Source of the DNA: Candidatus Roseilinea sp.
GTDB taxonomy: Bacteria > Chloroflexota > Anaerolineae > J036 > Brachytrichaceae
Length of the DNA stretch: 64,000 nt
Reading direction: 5' to 3'
NCBI GenBank assembly: GCA_026003755.1
Contig: BPHV01000001.1
Location: 496,001-560,000 of the forward strand
Positions 40,951 through 49,357 of the stretch are shown here, one piece after another. A program made the translations under genes and the position numbers. The number at the start of each line of letters is the position of its first letter. The stretch's first letter is position 1. Below the pieces are notes generated by a model, which searched no databases, had not been told where the DNA came from, and saw only the letters and a program-made list of their open reading frames with translations.

Positions 40951-41454
40951 ATGCGCCGCCATATCATTGCCGGAATGGTCATCACTTTGTTCGCCATCAT
41001 GGAGAGCAGCCTGCTGCCGGTGACGCTGGGCGCTGCACTCAGACCGAACTTGGTGCTGGTCATGGGCGCTGCATGGGCAGCCATTCGCGGCGATGAGGGC
41101 TTCATCTGGGCGCTCGGCGGTGGCCTGCTGCTCGATTTGCAGTCCAGCGCGCCGTTCGGCATGCACACGGCGGGGCTGATGATCGGCAACGCGCTTGCCG
41201 CGCTGCTGGATCGAGCGCCGATCCCCATCCCCATCGCGCGCACTTTGAATTGGGTGCTGGTGACGACCGTCGTCTATCACATCACGGCGCTGGCTGTGTT
41301 AGGATTGGCGAATAGGACGTTTGATATCTCGATTGGTTTCACGTCAGTCATATTGCCCAGCTTGGCGGCCAATCTTATCCTGACAATTCCGGTGCACGCC
41401 ATATTGACCCGACTGCAGATGAGACTGCGCGAGCAAGAACGGTTCCTGTCCTAA
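40951..41454 (+). CDS. mreD: Rod shape-determining protein MreD
   Basis: MreD is a small inner-membrane component of the elongasome. The 167-residue protein has about five helices and family features ESSLLPVTLG, RPNLVLVMGAAWAAIRGDEG and GGGLLLDLQSSAPFGMHTAG. The stop overlaps the PBP2 start (TAATG), so translation is coupled. mreB and mreC, normally immediately upstream, are not here; a MOSC gene is instead. Confidence 0.88.
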   Translation: MRRHIIAGMVITLFAIMESSLLPVTLGAALRPNLVLVMGAAWAAIRGDEGFIWALGGGLLLDLQSSAPFGMHTAGLMIGNALAALLDRAPIPIPIARTLNWVLVTTVVYHITALAVLGLANRTFDISIGFTSVILPSLAANLILTIPVHAILTRLQMRLREQERFLS

Positions 41455-43487
41455 TGTTGCTCGACGACATCCCGATCCGCAGACGCACCAGCCAAACGCC
41501 GCCGCCCGATAACGAGGGAGGGCGGATTCGCCTGATGCTGCTGGGCTTCGGCGTGATTCTCACGTTCATCGTGTTGGGCATCCGACTGTTCGATCTGCAG
41601 GTCAACCGTCAGGCGCTTTTCAGCGCACAGGTCGAAAGGCGCAGCATCATCGAGCGAGCGCTGCCGGCCACGCGTGGCCTGATCTACGATCGCAACGGCG
41701 AGCTGCTTGTCCGCAATGCGCCGGCCTACCAGATCGCGATCATCCCCATTCAGCAGGTGCGCTACAAAGACGACCCGATCCGACAACGCGTCGAGCGCAT
41801 GGCGATGTATAACAAGCTGGCGGCGATGATCAATCAGCCTGGGGTGACCGCCGGCGAGATCTACACCAAGGTCATCAGCCAGAACGCGCTCATCGCGCCT
41901 TATCAGCCCACCGTGATCGCCGATAACGTGCCGCGCGAGGTCGCCCTGGCCATTCAGGAACAGTCGCTCATCATGCGCGGTGTGGTCGTGCAGACCGTCG
42001 GCTCGCGCGAATATCCCTACAAAGAGCTGCTGGGCAACATCTTGGGCTACACCGGTAAGATCTTCAGGGAGATGATCGAGCGGGAGCCGGAGAAGTTCTC
42101 GCGCGAGATCTATGACTACGACAACGACCGCGTCGGCATCACCGGCGTTGAACGCGCTGTAGAAGAGGAACTGCGCGGCCGGAAGGGCAAACGCACCGTG
42201 CTGGTGGATGCATCATTTGAAGAGCTGCAGGTGCTGAGCGAGACGCCGCCGGTCAACGGCAACAGCGTGCGACTGACGATAGACTTGCGGCTGCAGCAAA
42301 TCATCAGCGACGTGTTGATCTCGGCTATGAAGGAGCGCGGCGCGCCGCGGGGCGCCGTCGTCGCGCTCAACCCCAACACCGGCGAGATCCTGGCGATGGT
42401 GTCCGCGCCCAGCTATGACAACAACTGGTTCGCTCAGGGCATCTCTCAGCAACAATACGAAGCGCTGGCCAATGATCCGCATAAGCCGCTGTTAAACCAC
42501 GCCACGCAGGATCGCGTGCCGCCCGGCTCGACGTTCAAGATCGTCACCGCGGCAGCCCTGCTGCAAGAAGGCGCCGTGAACGAACGCACCTTCGTCTACG
42601 ATCCCGGCATTTTCATCCTGCCTGACCAATACGACCCCACGAACCCCGACAAAGGGCAGAAGTTCTACTGCTGGAAGCGCACCGGCCACGGCTTCCAAAA
42701 CATCCGCGACGCGCTACGCAACTCGTGCGACACCTATTTTTACAAAACCGTGGGGGGCTTCGCAGACGGCAAGGAGAACATCGCCGGCATGGGACCCGAC
42801 AAGCTCGCCCAGTGGGCGCGGGAATTCGGCATCGGCGAGACAACCGAGCTGAACATTGATTACAGCGTGGGCATCGCGCCCACCAAAAACTGGAAGCTGC
42901 GCAACATCGGCGAGGTGTGGTCCACCGGCGACAGCTACAACGCCGCCATCGGCCAGGGCTATGTGCTGGCCACGCCGCTGGAGATGGCGAACGTGACTGC
43001 GGCCATCGCTAACGGCGGCACGCTATACCACCCGCAGATTGTCAAAGACGTGCTCAACGAGCGCGGCGAGGTGATTCAGCCATTCACCCCGAAGGTAAAA
43101 CGCCAGATTCGGCTCGATCCCTATTACATCCAACTCATACAGGACGCGCTCTGGCGCGTGGTGAATGAACCCGGTGGGACGGCCTGGGGGTCGCGCCTGG
43201 AAGGATTCGAGTATGCGGGCAAGACCGGCACGGCGGAGTTCTGCGACGATGTCGCATATCAGACCGGCATTTGCTATACCGGCATTCAGGTTCTACCGAC
43301 TCACGCTTGGTTCGTCTCTTATGCGCCGGCGCAAAATCCGCAGATCGCGATGGCAGTGTATGTGTGGAACGGCGGCCAAGGCTCCGGCGTCGCCGCGCCC
43401 ATCACCCAGCGCATCTACAATCGCTACTTCAACGTCGGCGTGCCCGAAGACAAGCTGGCACCCATCCAACAGGGTGACTCGGAATGA
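41454..43487 (+). CDS. mrdA: Penicillin-binding protein 2 (class B transpeptidase)
   Basis: A 677-residue transpeptidase that cross-links peptidoglycan during elongation with RodA. It has one anchor helix (LMLLGFGVILTFIVLGIRLF), the pedestal domain starting RGLIYDRNGELLVRNAPAYQ, and the catalytic motifs PPGSTFKIVTAAALL (SxxK), RNSCDTYF (SxN-like) and YAGKTGTAEF (KTG). It overlaps mreD by one base and minC by four. Confidence 0.95.
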   Translation: MLLDDIPIRRRTSQTPPPDNEGGRIRLMLLGFGVILTFIVLGIRLFDLQVNRQALFSAQVERRSIIERALPATRGLIYDRNGELLVRNAPAYQIAIIPIQQVRYKDDPIRQRVERMAMYNKLAAMINQPGVTAGEIYTKVISQNALIAPYQPTVIADNVPREVALAIQEQSLIMRGVVVQTVGSREYPYKELLGNILGYTGKIFREMIEREPEKFSREIYDYDNDRVGITGVERAVEEELRGRKGKRTVLVDASFEELQVLSETPPVNGNSVRLTIDLRLQQIISDVLISAMKERGAPRGAVVALNPNTGEILAMVSAPSYDNNWFAQGISQQQYEALANDPHKPLLNHATQDRVPPGSTFKIVTAAALLQEGAVNERTFVYDPGIFILPDQYDPTNPDKGQKFYCWKRTGHGFQNIRDALRNSCDTYFYKTVGGFADGKENIAGMGPDKLAQWAREFGIGETTELNIDYSVGIAPTKNWKLRNIGEVWSTGDSYNAAIGQGYVLATPLEMANVTAAIANGGTLYHPQIVKDVLNERGEVIQPFTPKVKRQIRLDPYYIQLIQDALWRVVNEPGGTAWGSRLEGFEYAGKTGTAEFCDDVAYQTGICYTGIQVLPTHAWFVSYAPAQNPQIAMAVYVWNGGQGSGVAAPITQRIYNRYFNVGVPEDKLAPIQQGDSE

Positions 43488-44257
43488 TCGCCATCAAGGG
43501 ATTCAAACACGGGCTGGTCGTCGTCTTTTGGGGCGATTCGTCCAACGCGCCATGGCCGACGCGTCTGCGTGAGCTGGAGGCCAAGCTCAGCGCCAACCCC
43601 GATTTCTTCAAGGGCGGCAGCATCGCATTCGATGTCAAGGCCACGCCGCTCAGCGAAGATGATTTGCGCCGCTCCATCGCGCTGTTACAGTCCTACGAAG
43701 TCACGCTTTGGGCGGTGCTTTCTGAAGACGAGGCCACCCGCGCGCGCGTCCGAGCGCTCGGGCTGGCTGATCGGCTCATCCCATCGGCACCGGTTCCCCA
43801 TCAAACACGCGAAGACACGCCGCTGACGGCGGCAACGTCATCATCCCCACCCGCCGCCGAACCACCACCAGCACACATTACCCCCACCGAGGAAGGCTAC
43901 GTTGATGGGTTGTTAGTCCGGCGTCGCGTGCGTTCCGGCCAAGTGTTGCGCCATCCAGGTCACGTCGTCGTCATCGGCGACGTAAACCCAGGCGCGCAGC
44001 TCATTGCGGGGAGTGATATTATCGTATGGGGCAAGTTGCAAGGCTCAGCACACGCGGGCGCCTTGGGAGATGACCGCGCCGTCATTTGCGCGCTGGAGAT
44101 GTCACCCAGTTCCATTCGCATCGCCGACGTCACACACATACCGCAGCCGAGCCAGCGACGAAGTCGGCGCAAAGCCGGCAGCGTCAAGATGGCACGCATC
44201 AAGGATCAAGAGATCGTCTTTGTAGCCTGGGACGGCGCTGACCGCCTACTCGAGTAG
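43484..44257 (+). CDS. minC: Septum site-determining protein MinC
   Basis: MinC blocks FtsZ assembly away from midcell. The 257-residue protein has an N-terminal domain beginning IKGFKHGLVVVF, a proline-rich linker near residues 108-135, and the C-terminal beta-helix domain RRVRSGQVLRHPGHVVVIGD with VNPGAQLIAGSDIIVWGKLQ and GSAHAGALGD, the MinD-binding face. The C-terminal tail has an extra basic stretch (RRSRRKAGS). Overlaps mrdA by 4 bp. Confidence 0.95.
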   Translation: MIAIKGFKHGLVVVFWGDSSNAPWPTRLRELEAKLSANPDFFKGGSIAFDVKATPLSEDDLRRSIALLQSYEVTLWAVLSEDEATRARVRALGLADRLIPSAPVPHQTREDTPLTAATSSSPPAAEPPPAHITPTEEGYVDGLLVRRRVRSGQVLRHPGHVVVIGDVNPGAQLIAGSDIIVWGKLQGSAHAGALGDDRAVICALEMSPSSIRIADVTHIPQPSQRRSRRKAGSVKMARIKDQEIVFVAWDGADRLLE

Positions 44258-44298
44258 GCGTCAAACCGTCGCACCCAGATTGCACCAAGAAGACATCT

Positions 44299-45087
44299 AT
44301 GCAAGAGAAAGTGATCACGGTCACGTCGGGCAAAGGGGGCGTGGGCAAGACGACGACCACGGCCAATGTCGGCTCAGCTTTGGCGCTGCTCGGCAAGAAG
44401 GTCGTGGTGCTCGATGGCGACATTGGGCTGCGCAACTTGGACATCGTCATGGGCCTGGAAAACCGCATCGTATATGACATGGTGGACTATGTCGAAGGCC
44501 GCTGTCGCCTGCGCCAGGCGCTCATCCGCGACAAGCGTGCGCCAGAACTGTATTTGTTGCCCACGGCACAGACCCGCGACAAGAGCGCGATCAACCCCGA
44601 CCAGATGATTCAGGTGTGCGACGAACTGCGCAAGGAGTTCGACTACATCATCATTGACTCCCCCGCAGGCATCGAACAGGGCTTTCACAATGCGCTTGCC
44701 CCTGCCGACCGCGTGCTCGTAGTCACCAACCCCGAGGTGTCATCCGTGCGCGACGCCGATCGCGTGATCGGCCTGGTGGAGTCACATCAGAAAGGCCCGG
44801 CGCAACTGATCATCAATCGCCTGATTGCCGCGCGCGTCAAGAAGCAGGAGATGCTCTCGACACAGGACATCATGGACGTGCTCTCCACCGAAATCATCGG
44901 CATTGTGCCGGAGGACGAAGCGATTCTGTCCTCGTCCAACCGTGGCACGCCCGTCGTGTTCAACGGCAAAAGCCCAGCAGCCATCGCGTATCGCGACATC
45001 GCGCGCCGCTTGATCGGCGAGGATGTGCCGCTCACGCCGCCGCAGCCCGCCTCATGGTGGCAGAGGCTGTTCGGCAAAGCAGAATGA
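44299..45087 (+). CDS. minD: Septum site-determining ATPase MinD
   Basis: MinD is a membrane-associated ATPase that recruits MinC and is cycled by MinE. The 262-residue protein has the deviant Walker A SGKGGVGKTTTTAN, VVLDGDIGLRNLDIVMG, Walker B YIIIDSPAGIE and ends in an amphipathic helix ASWWQRLFGKAE that serves as the membrane-targeting sequence. The gene is complete and of normal length. Confidence 0.97.
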   Translation: MQEKVITVTSGKGGVGKTTTTANVGSALALLGKKVVVLDGDIGLRNLDIVMGLENRIVYDMVDYVEGRCRLRQALIRDKRAPELYLLPTAQTRDKSAINPDQMIQVCDELRKEFDYIIIDSPAGIEQGFHNALAPADRVLVVTNPEVSSVRDADRVIGLVESHQKGPAQLIINRLIAARVKKQEMLSTQDIMDVLSTEIIGIVPEDEAILSSSNRGTPVVFNGKSPAAIAYRDIARRLIGEDVPLTPPQPASWWQRLFGKAE

Positions 45088-45149
45088 GCGCATGGGCGAT
45101 CCGGGATGAGTCGCCATCGCTGACCCTGAACCGACTGCACCTGAAAGCC

Positions 45150-45470
45150 ATGAACCTCTTCGAACGACTCTTCGACAAACGCAGCAGCGCACAAACCGCC
45201 CGGCAGCGGCTTCAACTGGTACTAGTGCACGACCGCGCCGAAATTCCTCCAGGCGTCCTGGCGCTCCTCAAAGACGACATCGTCGCCGTGATCTCGCGCC
45301 GCGTGAACATAGACCGCGAACGCGTGGTCGTGAACATCACGCACGAGGACAAGACGAGCCGGTTGCTCGTGGACATCCCGCTGCTGAGCGACAGGGATGG
45401 CCCGGCAGCCGGCCGCGCGCCAAGCAAGACACAACGCCCTAACCGGCGCCCCCCCTCGTCTGCGTCCTGA
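45150..45470 (+). CDS. minE: Cell division topological specificity factor MinE
   Basis: MinE activates MinD ATPase and creates pole-to-pole oscillation. The 106-residue protein starts MNLFERLFDKR, the N-terminal membrane-binding helix, followed by TARQRLQLVLVHDRAE, the MinD-contact helix, then the topological specificity domain (VNIDRERVVVNI). An in-frame ATG at 45084 overlaps the minD stop by 4 bp and would add 22 residues, but the helix at 45150 matches normal MinE. The C-terminus has a longer basic tail than usual. Confidence 0.92.
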   Translation: MNLFERLFDKRSSAQTARQRLQLVLVHDRAEIPPGVLALLKDDIVAVISRRVNIDRERVVVNITHEDKTSRLLVDIPLLSDRDGPAAGRAPSKTQRPNRRPPSSAS

Positions 45471-45482
45471 CCCGCATCACCC

Positions 45483-46589
45483 ATGGTAGACGCTAGGCTC
45501 TGGCGACGTTTCGACTGGCTCCTGCTGACTGCCGTGATCTTACTGGTCACCTTTGGCGTCGCGATGATCTTCAGCGCCACGCGCAACGAGGGCAACCCCA
45601 ACGTCGAGCGCAGTTGGCTCGATCAAGCCATCACCGCCGTCATCGGCCTGATGGTGCTGATGACCTTCAGCATCATTGACTATACGCTGCTCAAGAATTT
45701 TGCTGCGCCGATATACATCGGCGTTGTTGCTGCGTTGGCGCTGGTGCTGATCATCGGCATCGAGCGACAGGGGGCGCGCCGCTGGTTCAGCCTGGGTGGC
45801 TTCGACCTACAACCCGGCGAGCTGGCTAAATTAGCGCTGACGATCGTGCTGGCCAAACTGATCGCCGACCGACAAGGACGGCGCCCCTACCTAGAAACCA
45901 TCCTTCTCTCCGGCTTGCTCGTCGCGCCATGCATTGTGCTGATCCTGTTGCAGCCCAACCTGAGCACGGCGCTCACCCTCGCGTTTCTGTGGCTGGTCAT
46001 CGTCTTCGTCGGCGGCGTCGAACGACAGCACATCCTAATTATGTCCGTCATTGGCTTAGCCATTGTGCTCTTGGTGACGCAGCTACCTGCATTTCAAACT
46101 TATCAGCTCCGCCGCATAGAGCTACTGCTCGGACTCACGGACGAGCCAGGAGCGAACTACCAAAGTGAGCAAGCGCTAATCGCGCTGGGCAACGGTGGCC
46201 TGTTCGGTCGAGGATATCTGCAGGGTCAGCAGACTCAGCTACGCTTCTTCCCTGTCCGTCACACCGACTTCATCTTCTCAGTCATCGGCGAGGAGCTAGG
46301 ATTCGTTGGTTGTATGATTTTCATGGTACTGCTGGCGACCGTGATCCTGCGCGCGCTACGCGCAGCCATCATCGCGCGCGACACTTTTGGGCGCCTGCTG
46401 TGCACCGGTATTGCCGCGACGCTGTTCTTGCAGACCTATATCAACCTAGCCATGCAGGTCGGGTTGATGCCAGTCACCGGCGTGCCGTTGCCATTCGTCA
46501 GCTATGCACGCAGCAGCCTAATCGCATTGATGGTCGCCATTGGCATTGTCGAGAGCGTGGCCATGCGCTATAAGAAGTTGGAGTTTTAA
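45483..46589 (+). CDS. rodA: Peptidoglycan glycosyltransferase RodA
   Basis: RodA (SEDS family) polymerises lipid II with PBP2. The 368-residue, ten-helix protein has GAMIFSATRNEGNPN-like first loop, ERQGARRWFSLGGFDLQPGE with LAKLALTIVLAK, QPNLSTALTLAFL, and the C-terminal GVPLPFVSYARSSLIALMVA, where the family normally reads PFxSYGgSs; the Gly is Ala here. It follows minE by 12 bp as the last gene of the cluster. Confidence 0.94.
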   Translation: MVDARLWRRFDWLLLTAVILLVTFGVAMIFSATRNEGNPNVERSWLDQAITAVIGLMVLMTFSIIDYTLLKNFAAPIYIGVVAALALVLIIGIERQGARRWFSLGGFDLQPGELAKLALTIVLAKLIADRQGRRPYLETILLSGLLVAPCIVLILLQPNLSTALTLAFLWLVIVFVGGVERQHILIMSVIGLAIVLLVTQLPAFQTYQLRRIELLLGLTDEPGANYQSEQALIALGNGGLFGRGYLQGQQTQLRFFPVRHTDFIFSVIGEELGFVGCMIFMVLLATVILRALRAAIIARDTFGRLLCTGIAATLFLQTYINLAMQVGLMPVTGVPLPFVSYARSSLIALMVAIGIVESVAMRYKKLEF

Positions 46590-46596
46590 TGTGCTG

Positions 46597-46658
46597 CGTT
46601 GCCGGATGGTCAGGTTAGGCTCACATGGCCACCCGACCCGCTTCGCGGCCCGGCAACG
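46597..46658. repeat. Inverted repeat between convergent rodA and rsfS
   Basis: Nine-base arms CGTTGCCGG (46597-46605) and CCGGCAACG (46650-46658) enclose 44 bases in the 77-bp gap between the convergent genes. It may act as a bidirectional terminator, although the loop is long and no T-run follows. Confidence 0.3.
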
Positions 46659-46666
46659 GGCCTGTT

Positions 46667-47032
46667 TCACTGCATGCGCAGCAGCACAGGCGCTTTGGAC
46701 CACAGCGCCTCCAGGTTGTAATAGGCGCGCTGGCTGGGCAAGAAAATATGCACCACGACATCACGGTAGTCCACCAGAATCCAGCCGCCACCGTTCAGAC
46801 CTTCGATGTGATGCGCGTCTATGTGACACTCTTTATGCACTTGCGCTTCAATGCCCTCGGCAATGGCGCGCAACTGGCGCTCGCTGGCACCCGAACAGAC
46901 AACAAAGTAGTCGGCGACCGTGGAGAGATTGCGGAGATCGAGCAAGAGGATATTTTCGGCTTTCTTGTCTGCAGCAGCAGAGACCACTGCGCGTGCGAGC
47001 GCCAGACTGTCCGGCGCGGACTGGGAAGTCAT
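46667..47032 (-). CDS. rsfS: Ribosome silencing factor RsfS
   Basis: RsfS binds ribosomal protein uL14 and stops subunit joining when nutrients are short. The 121-residue protein shows KKAENILLLDLRNLSTVADY, FVVCSGASERQLRAIAEGIE, and the conserved NGGGWILVDYRDVVVHIF and QRAYYNLEALWS. Length and all motifs are normal. The start is at a divergent promoter with a TATAAT eight bases upstream. Confidence 0.97.
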   Translation of the reverse strand: MTSQSAPDSLALARAVVSAAADKKAENILLLDLRNLSTVADYFVVCSGASERQLRAIAEGIEAQVHKECHIDAHHIEGLNGGGWILVDYRDVVVHIFLPSQRAYYNLEALWSKAPVLLRMQ

Positions 47033-47040
47033 TAACTTAA

Positions 47041-47046
47041 ATTATA
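47041..47046 (-). promoter_or_regulatory. -10 box TATAAT of rsfS
   Basis: TATAAT on the minus strand ends eight bases before ATG 47032. It overlaps the plus-strand -10 of the next gene by four bases. Confidence 0.55.
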
Positions 47047-47048
47047 CT
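47043..47048 (+). promoter_or_regulatory. -10 box TATACT of the Amt-like gene
   Basis: TATACT ends eight bases before ATG 47057. The two start codons of the divergent genes are only 24 bp apart. Confidence 0.5.
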
Positions 47049-47056
47049 TGCCGCTC

Positions 47057-48625
47057 ATGGAAAAGGACTGGTTGGGAGGACTGCTGTTGCCCGTCGGCTT
47101 GTGGTTACTCCTCTCAGCCGGCACGCCGAGTCACCTCCATCACCGGTTGGCCAGCGCCGCACTCATCGCCTCGGCAATCGCCACGCTCGCGTTCGTCGTT
47201 TTCGGATTCGCGCTGGCGTTCGGCGGGGGGGAACCGTCGCTCGGCATCGGCGCGCCTCCGGCGCGCTGGATCTTCGCCGGCTTGAGTGGCTTCTTCCTCG
47301 ACGGCGCAACGAATCTGGAAGGCCTGCGCGCGTTTGTCCGCTTCTGGCCGCTGAGCGCGGCCGGTGCTGTGCTGGTGGCTAGGGTGCTGGGCCAACAAGC
47401 GCGCGTCTTGACGCTGACCGTCTTCACCATCGTCGTCACTGGCGTCATCCTCCCCATCGTTATGTGCTGGATGTGGGGAGGAGGCTGGCTCCACACATTG
47501 GGCACACATGCCGGCCTCGGCCGAGGGACTGTAGACCTGGGGCATCTCGCCGCAATCGGGATCGCCGTTGGCGCATTCGGCGTCGTCTGGCTCGATTCAC
47601 TCCCAAGGCGGGAACCGGCGCTGCATGAATCACACCTGCCTGCGGTGCACCTTCCGGTGCGCGCCGTGGCCGGCGTGTTGCTCGTCCTGGCTAGCGGGCC
47701 TGCGTTGGCTGGCGCATTTGCGCCGGAGGCGCCCGAACTTCCGATGGGCCAATTCGTCAGCAGCAGCGTGGCGGCCAGCATCGCCATCCTGACTGCAGGA
47801 GGCTATACGATCTTCACCATGCGCCGGCCAGACGTATTGAGCGTCAGTCGGGCCGCGGTAGCGGCTGTGCTGGCTACATCCAGCGGCGGCGCATTGCTGC
47901 CGATGTCGGTCGTCGCTGCGTTGGGCATCATCTGTGGGTTGCTGGCAACCATCGGTTATTACGCCGTCCATGAGCGGTTGCGCTGGCAAGACGACGGCGC
48001 CGTGGTCACTTCGGTCTTCGTGCCGGCCGCCGTGGGATTGCTGGCGACGGGCATGTTCGCGAACGGCGCCTTCGGCGTCTCCGGCCTGCTATCGCACAGC
48101 GCGGGACTCGAAGCCGGCCAACTCCTGGCCCAGGCCATTGGCCTAGTTGCGATTGCGCTGTTTGCCATGGGCATGAGCAAGACTACGCTCGCGCTGATGC
48201 GCCGCGCGCGCATTGCGCTCCTCATCCCGGCCGAAAGCGCGTACTCTCCCTCCCCCGAGCCGCAACCTGCGCGCTCATCGGTAGTCGTAGCGTCAGCCGA
48301 GTTCGCCGACGCTGCGCAGGCAATGAGCCTCGCTTACGCCTCGGTGTCCGAAGCGACCGATCGCGCCTCTGCTGACCAGCCAGCGATGGCGAAGGACTCC
48401 GCTGCGATCGCAGAAACTACGCCTGCAACAGGCGAAGGAAGCGCGCGCAGATGGCTGACCCGATTCCGGCGTCGCAACGAGGCGCCGCCTGCGCCCAAAC
48501 AACCGCGCAAAGTCGCTTATCCCTATCGCGTCGGCGGACGGCCGCTTTCGATACGCCCGCCTTCGGCCAGCGCCAAGGACGCAGAGGATGAGACCTCGGC
48601 GGCGTCGCTCGGCGATCGCGATTGA
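47057..48625 (+). CDS. Divergent ammonium transporter-like membrane protein
   Basis: A 522-residue protein with about 11 helices and a cytoplasmic tail of about 120 residues rich in Ala, Ser and charged residues. The layout follows Amt proteins: FGFALAFGGGEPSLGIGAPP, GRGTVDLGHLAAIGIAVGAF with a histidine at the twin-His position 1, then AVHERLRWQDDGAVVTSVFV, where Amt has 'DD..D...VHG'; the second pore histidine is missing (SVFVPAAVG). It may not conduct ammonium. Family by visual layout only. No glnB/glnK gene is adjacent. Confidence 0.5.
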   Translation: MEKDWLGGLLLPVGLWLLLSAGTPSHLHHRLASAALIASAIATLAFVVFGFALAFGGGEPSLGIGAPPARWIFAGLSGFFLDGATNLEGLRAFVRFWPLSAAGAVLVARVLGQQARVLTLTVFTIVVTGVILPIVMCWMWGGGWLHTLGTHAGLGRGTVDLGHLAAIGIAVGAFGVVWLDSLPRREPALHESHLPAVHLPVRAVAGVLLVLASGPALAGAFAPEAPELPMGQFVSSSVAASIAILTAGGYTIFTMRRPDVLSVSRAAVAAVLATSSGGALLPMSVVAALGIICGLLATIGYYAVHERLRWQDDGAVVTSVFVPAAVGLLATGMFANGAFGVSGLLSHSAGLEAGQLLAQAIGLVAIALFAMGMSKTTLALMRRARIALLIPAESAYSPSPEPQPARSSVVVASAEFADAAQAMSLAYASVSEATDRASADQPAMAKDSAAIAETTPATGEGSARRWLTRFRRRNEAPPAPKQPRKVAYPYRVGGRPLSIRPPSASAKDAEDETSAASLGDRD

Positions 48626-48705
48626 TTTCGATTGGCACGAGGCGCGCATCCTTTGAAGGCGGCGCAGCCGGCGTCTAACCAGCTCAACCAGTCCCCGCGA
48701 CCTAT

Positions 48706-48865
48706 CCCCGGATAGAGTCGCACGAGCTTGATGCGGGCGTCGGCGTTGAACTGCCAAGCCGACTGCCTCAAAGGCCCCATAGAGCGCGCTCGGCCCATGG
48801 GTGTTCGGGTTGTCCACCACCGGCACGATCCGCTGCTCACGTTCCGTCCGTTGTTCGGCGGTCAG
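48706..48865 (-). pseudogene. IS630-family transposase remnant with internal deletions
   Basis: In one frame LTAEQRTEREQRIVPVVDNP followed by NTHGPSALYGAFE matches the second catalytic aspartate region of IS630 transposases (usually DNLNTH..A.LYEAF). A frame change then gives WQFNADARIKLVRLYP, the extreme C-terminus of the same family. The region between, with the catalytic Glu, is deleted, so it is inactive. Confidence 0.65.
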
Positions 48866-48872
48866 TCAGGGT

Positions 48873-49142
48873 TTACGCCTCGGGGATTTTGAGGTTTTGC
48901 GCGGCGCAAGCCAGGCCCGGGAGCCAGAAGTCATCGCTACGTGCTGCGCGCAGATGCCTAGGCCTTGATCCCGCGCTCGCCTTCCCCGTCAGATCGCCCA
49001 CAAGTGATGACGCAAGACCGCTGCGCCCGGTGCGCACTCGGCTGAGGTCTTCGCCGACCACCACATCCAGCATCCGGCGCGCGCGCCGTTCTCAATCCGC
49101 CAATAGGCGTGCGCCGCACGCGCAAAGCGCTGCACATCCTGC
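48873..49142 (-). pseudogene. ISAs1-family transposase C-terminal remnant
   Basis: DVQRFARAAHAYWRIENGAR in one frame and MLDVVVGEDLSRVRTGRSG in the next reproduce the ISAs1 sequence 'R.HW.IEN.LHWvLDV.F.ED..R.R.g' with a frameshift after IEN. The remaining frame to the stop at 48873 is eroded. Terminal repeats were not found. Confidence 0.6.
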
Positions 49143-49357
49143 TCTAGCCTAGTCGTTCAGGAGCTCACCGGCTCGCGTTCGGTTTGATCCAAACGTCATC
49201 GGCGGCGCACAAAACCCACCGCACCTGCTTCGGCCAAGCATCTAACGCCTCAACAAAATTCGCGCCGATCTCGCTGGCCATGCCCGCGCGCCTCCGTCTG
49301 CAGACCGAAACGAGGCCGACACGGGCGTTACGGCGTAGTTGCTTGCCGCGCCTTCTC

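Larger units (their letters stand above)
48626..49357. other. Gene-free stretch made of decayed transposase sequence
   Basis: No intact reading frame is credible over 730 bases. Two recognisable transposase relics (IS630-like and ISAs1-like, listed separately) lie on the minus strand. The part at about 49200-49357 also has frame-broken minus-strand coding (MASEIGANFVEALDAWPKQV) that I do not recognise. Confidence 0.6.

Noticed and set aside
45084..45149. Earlier ATG for minE overlapping the minD stop
   Set aside because: The overlap is attractive, but MNLFERLFDKR at 45150 matches the normal MinE N-terminal helix; the longer form would bury it.
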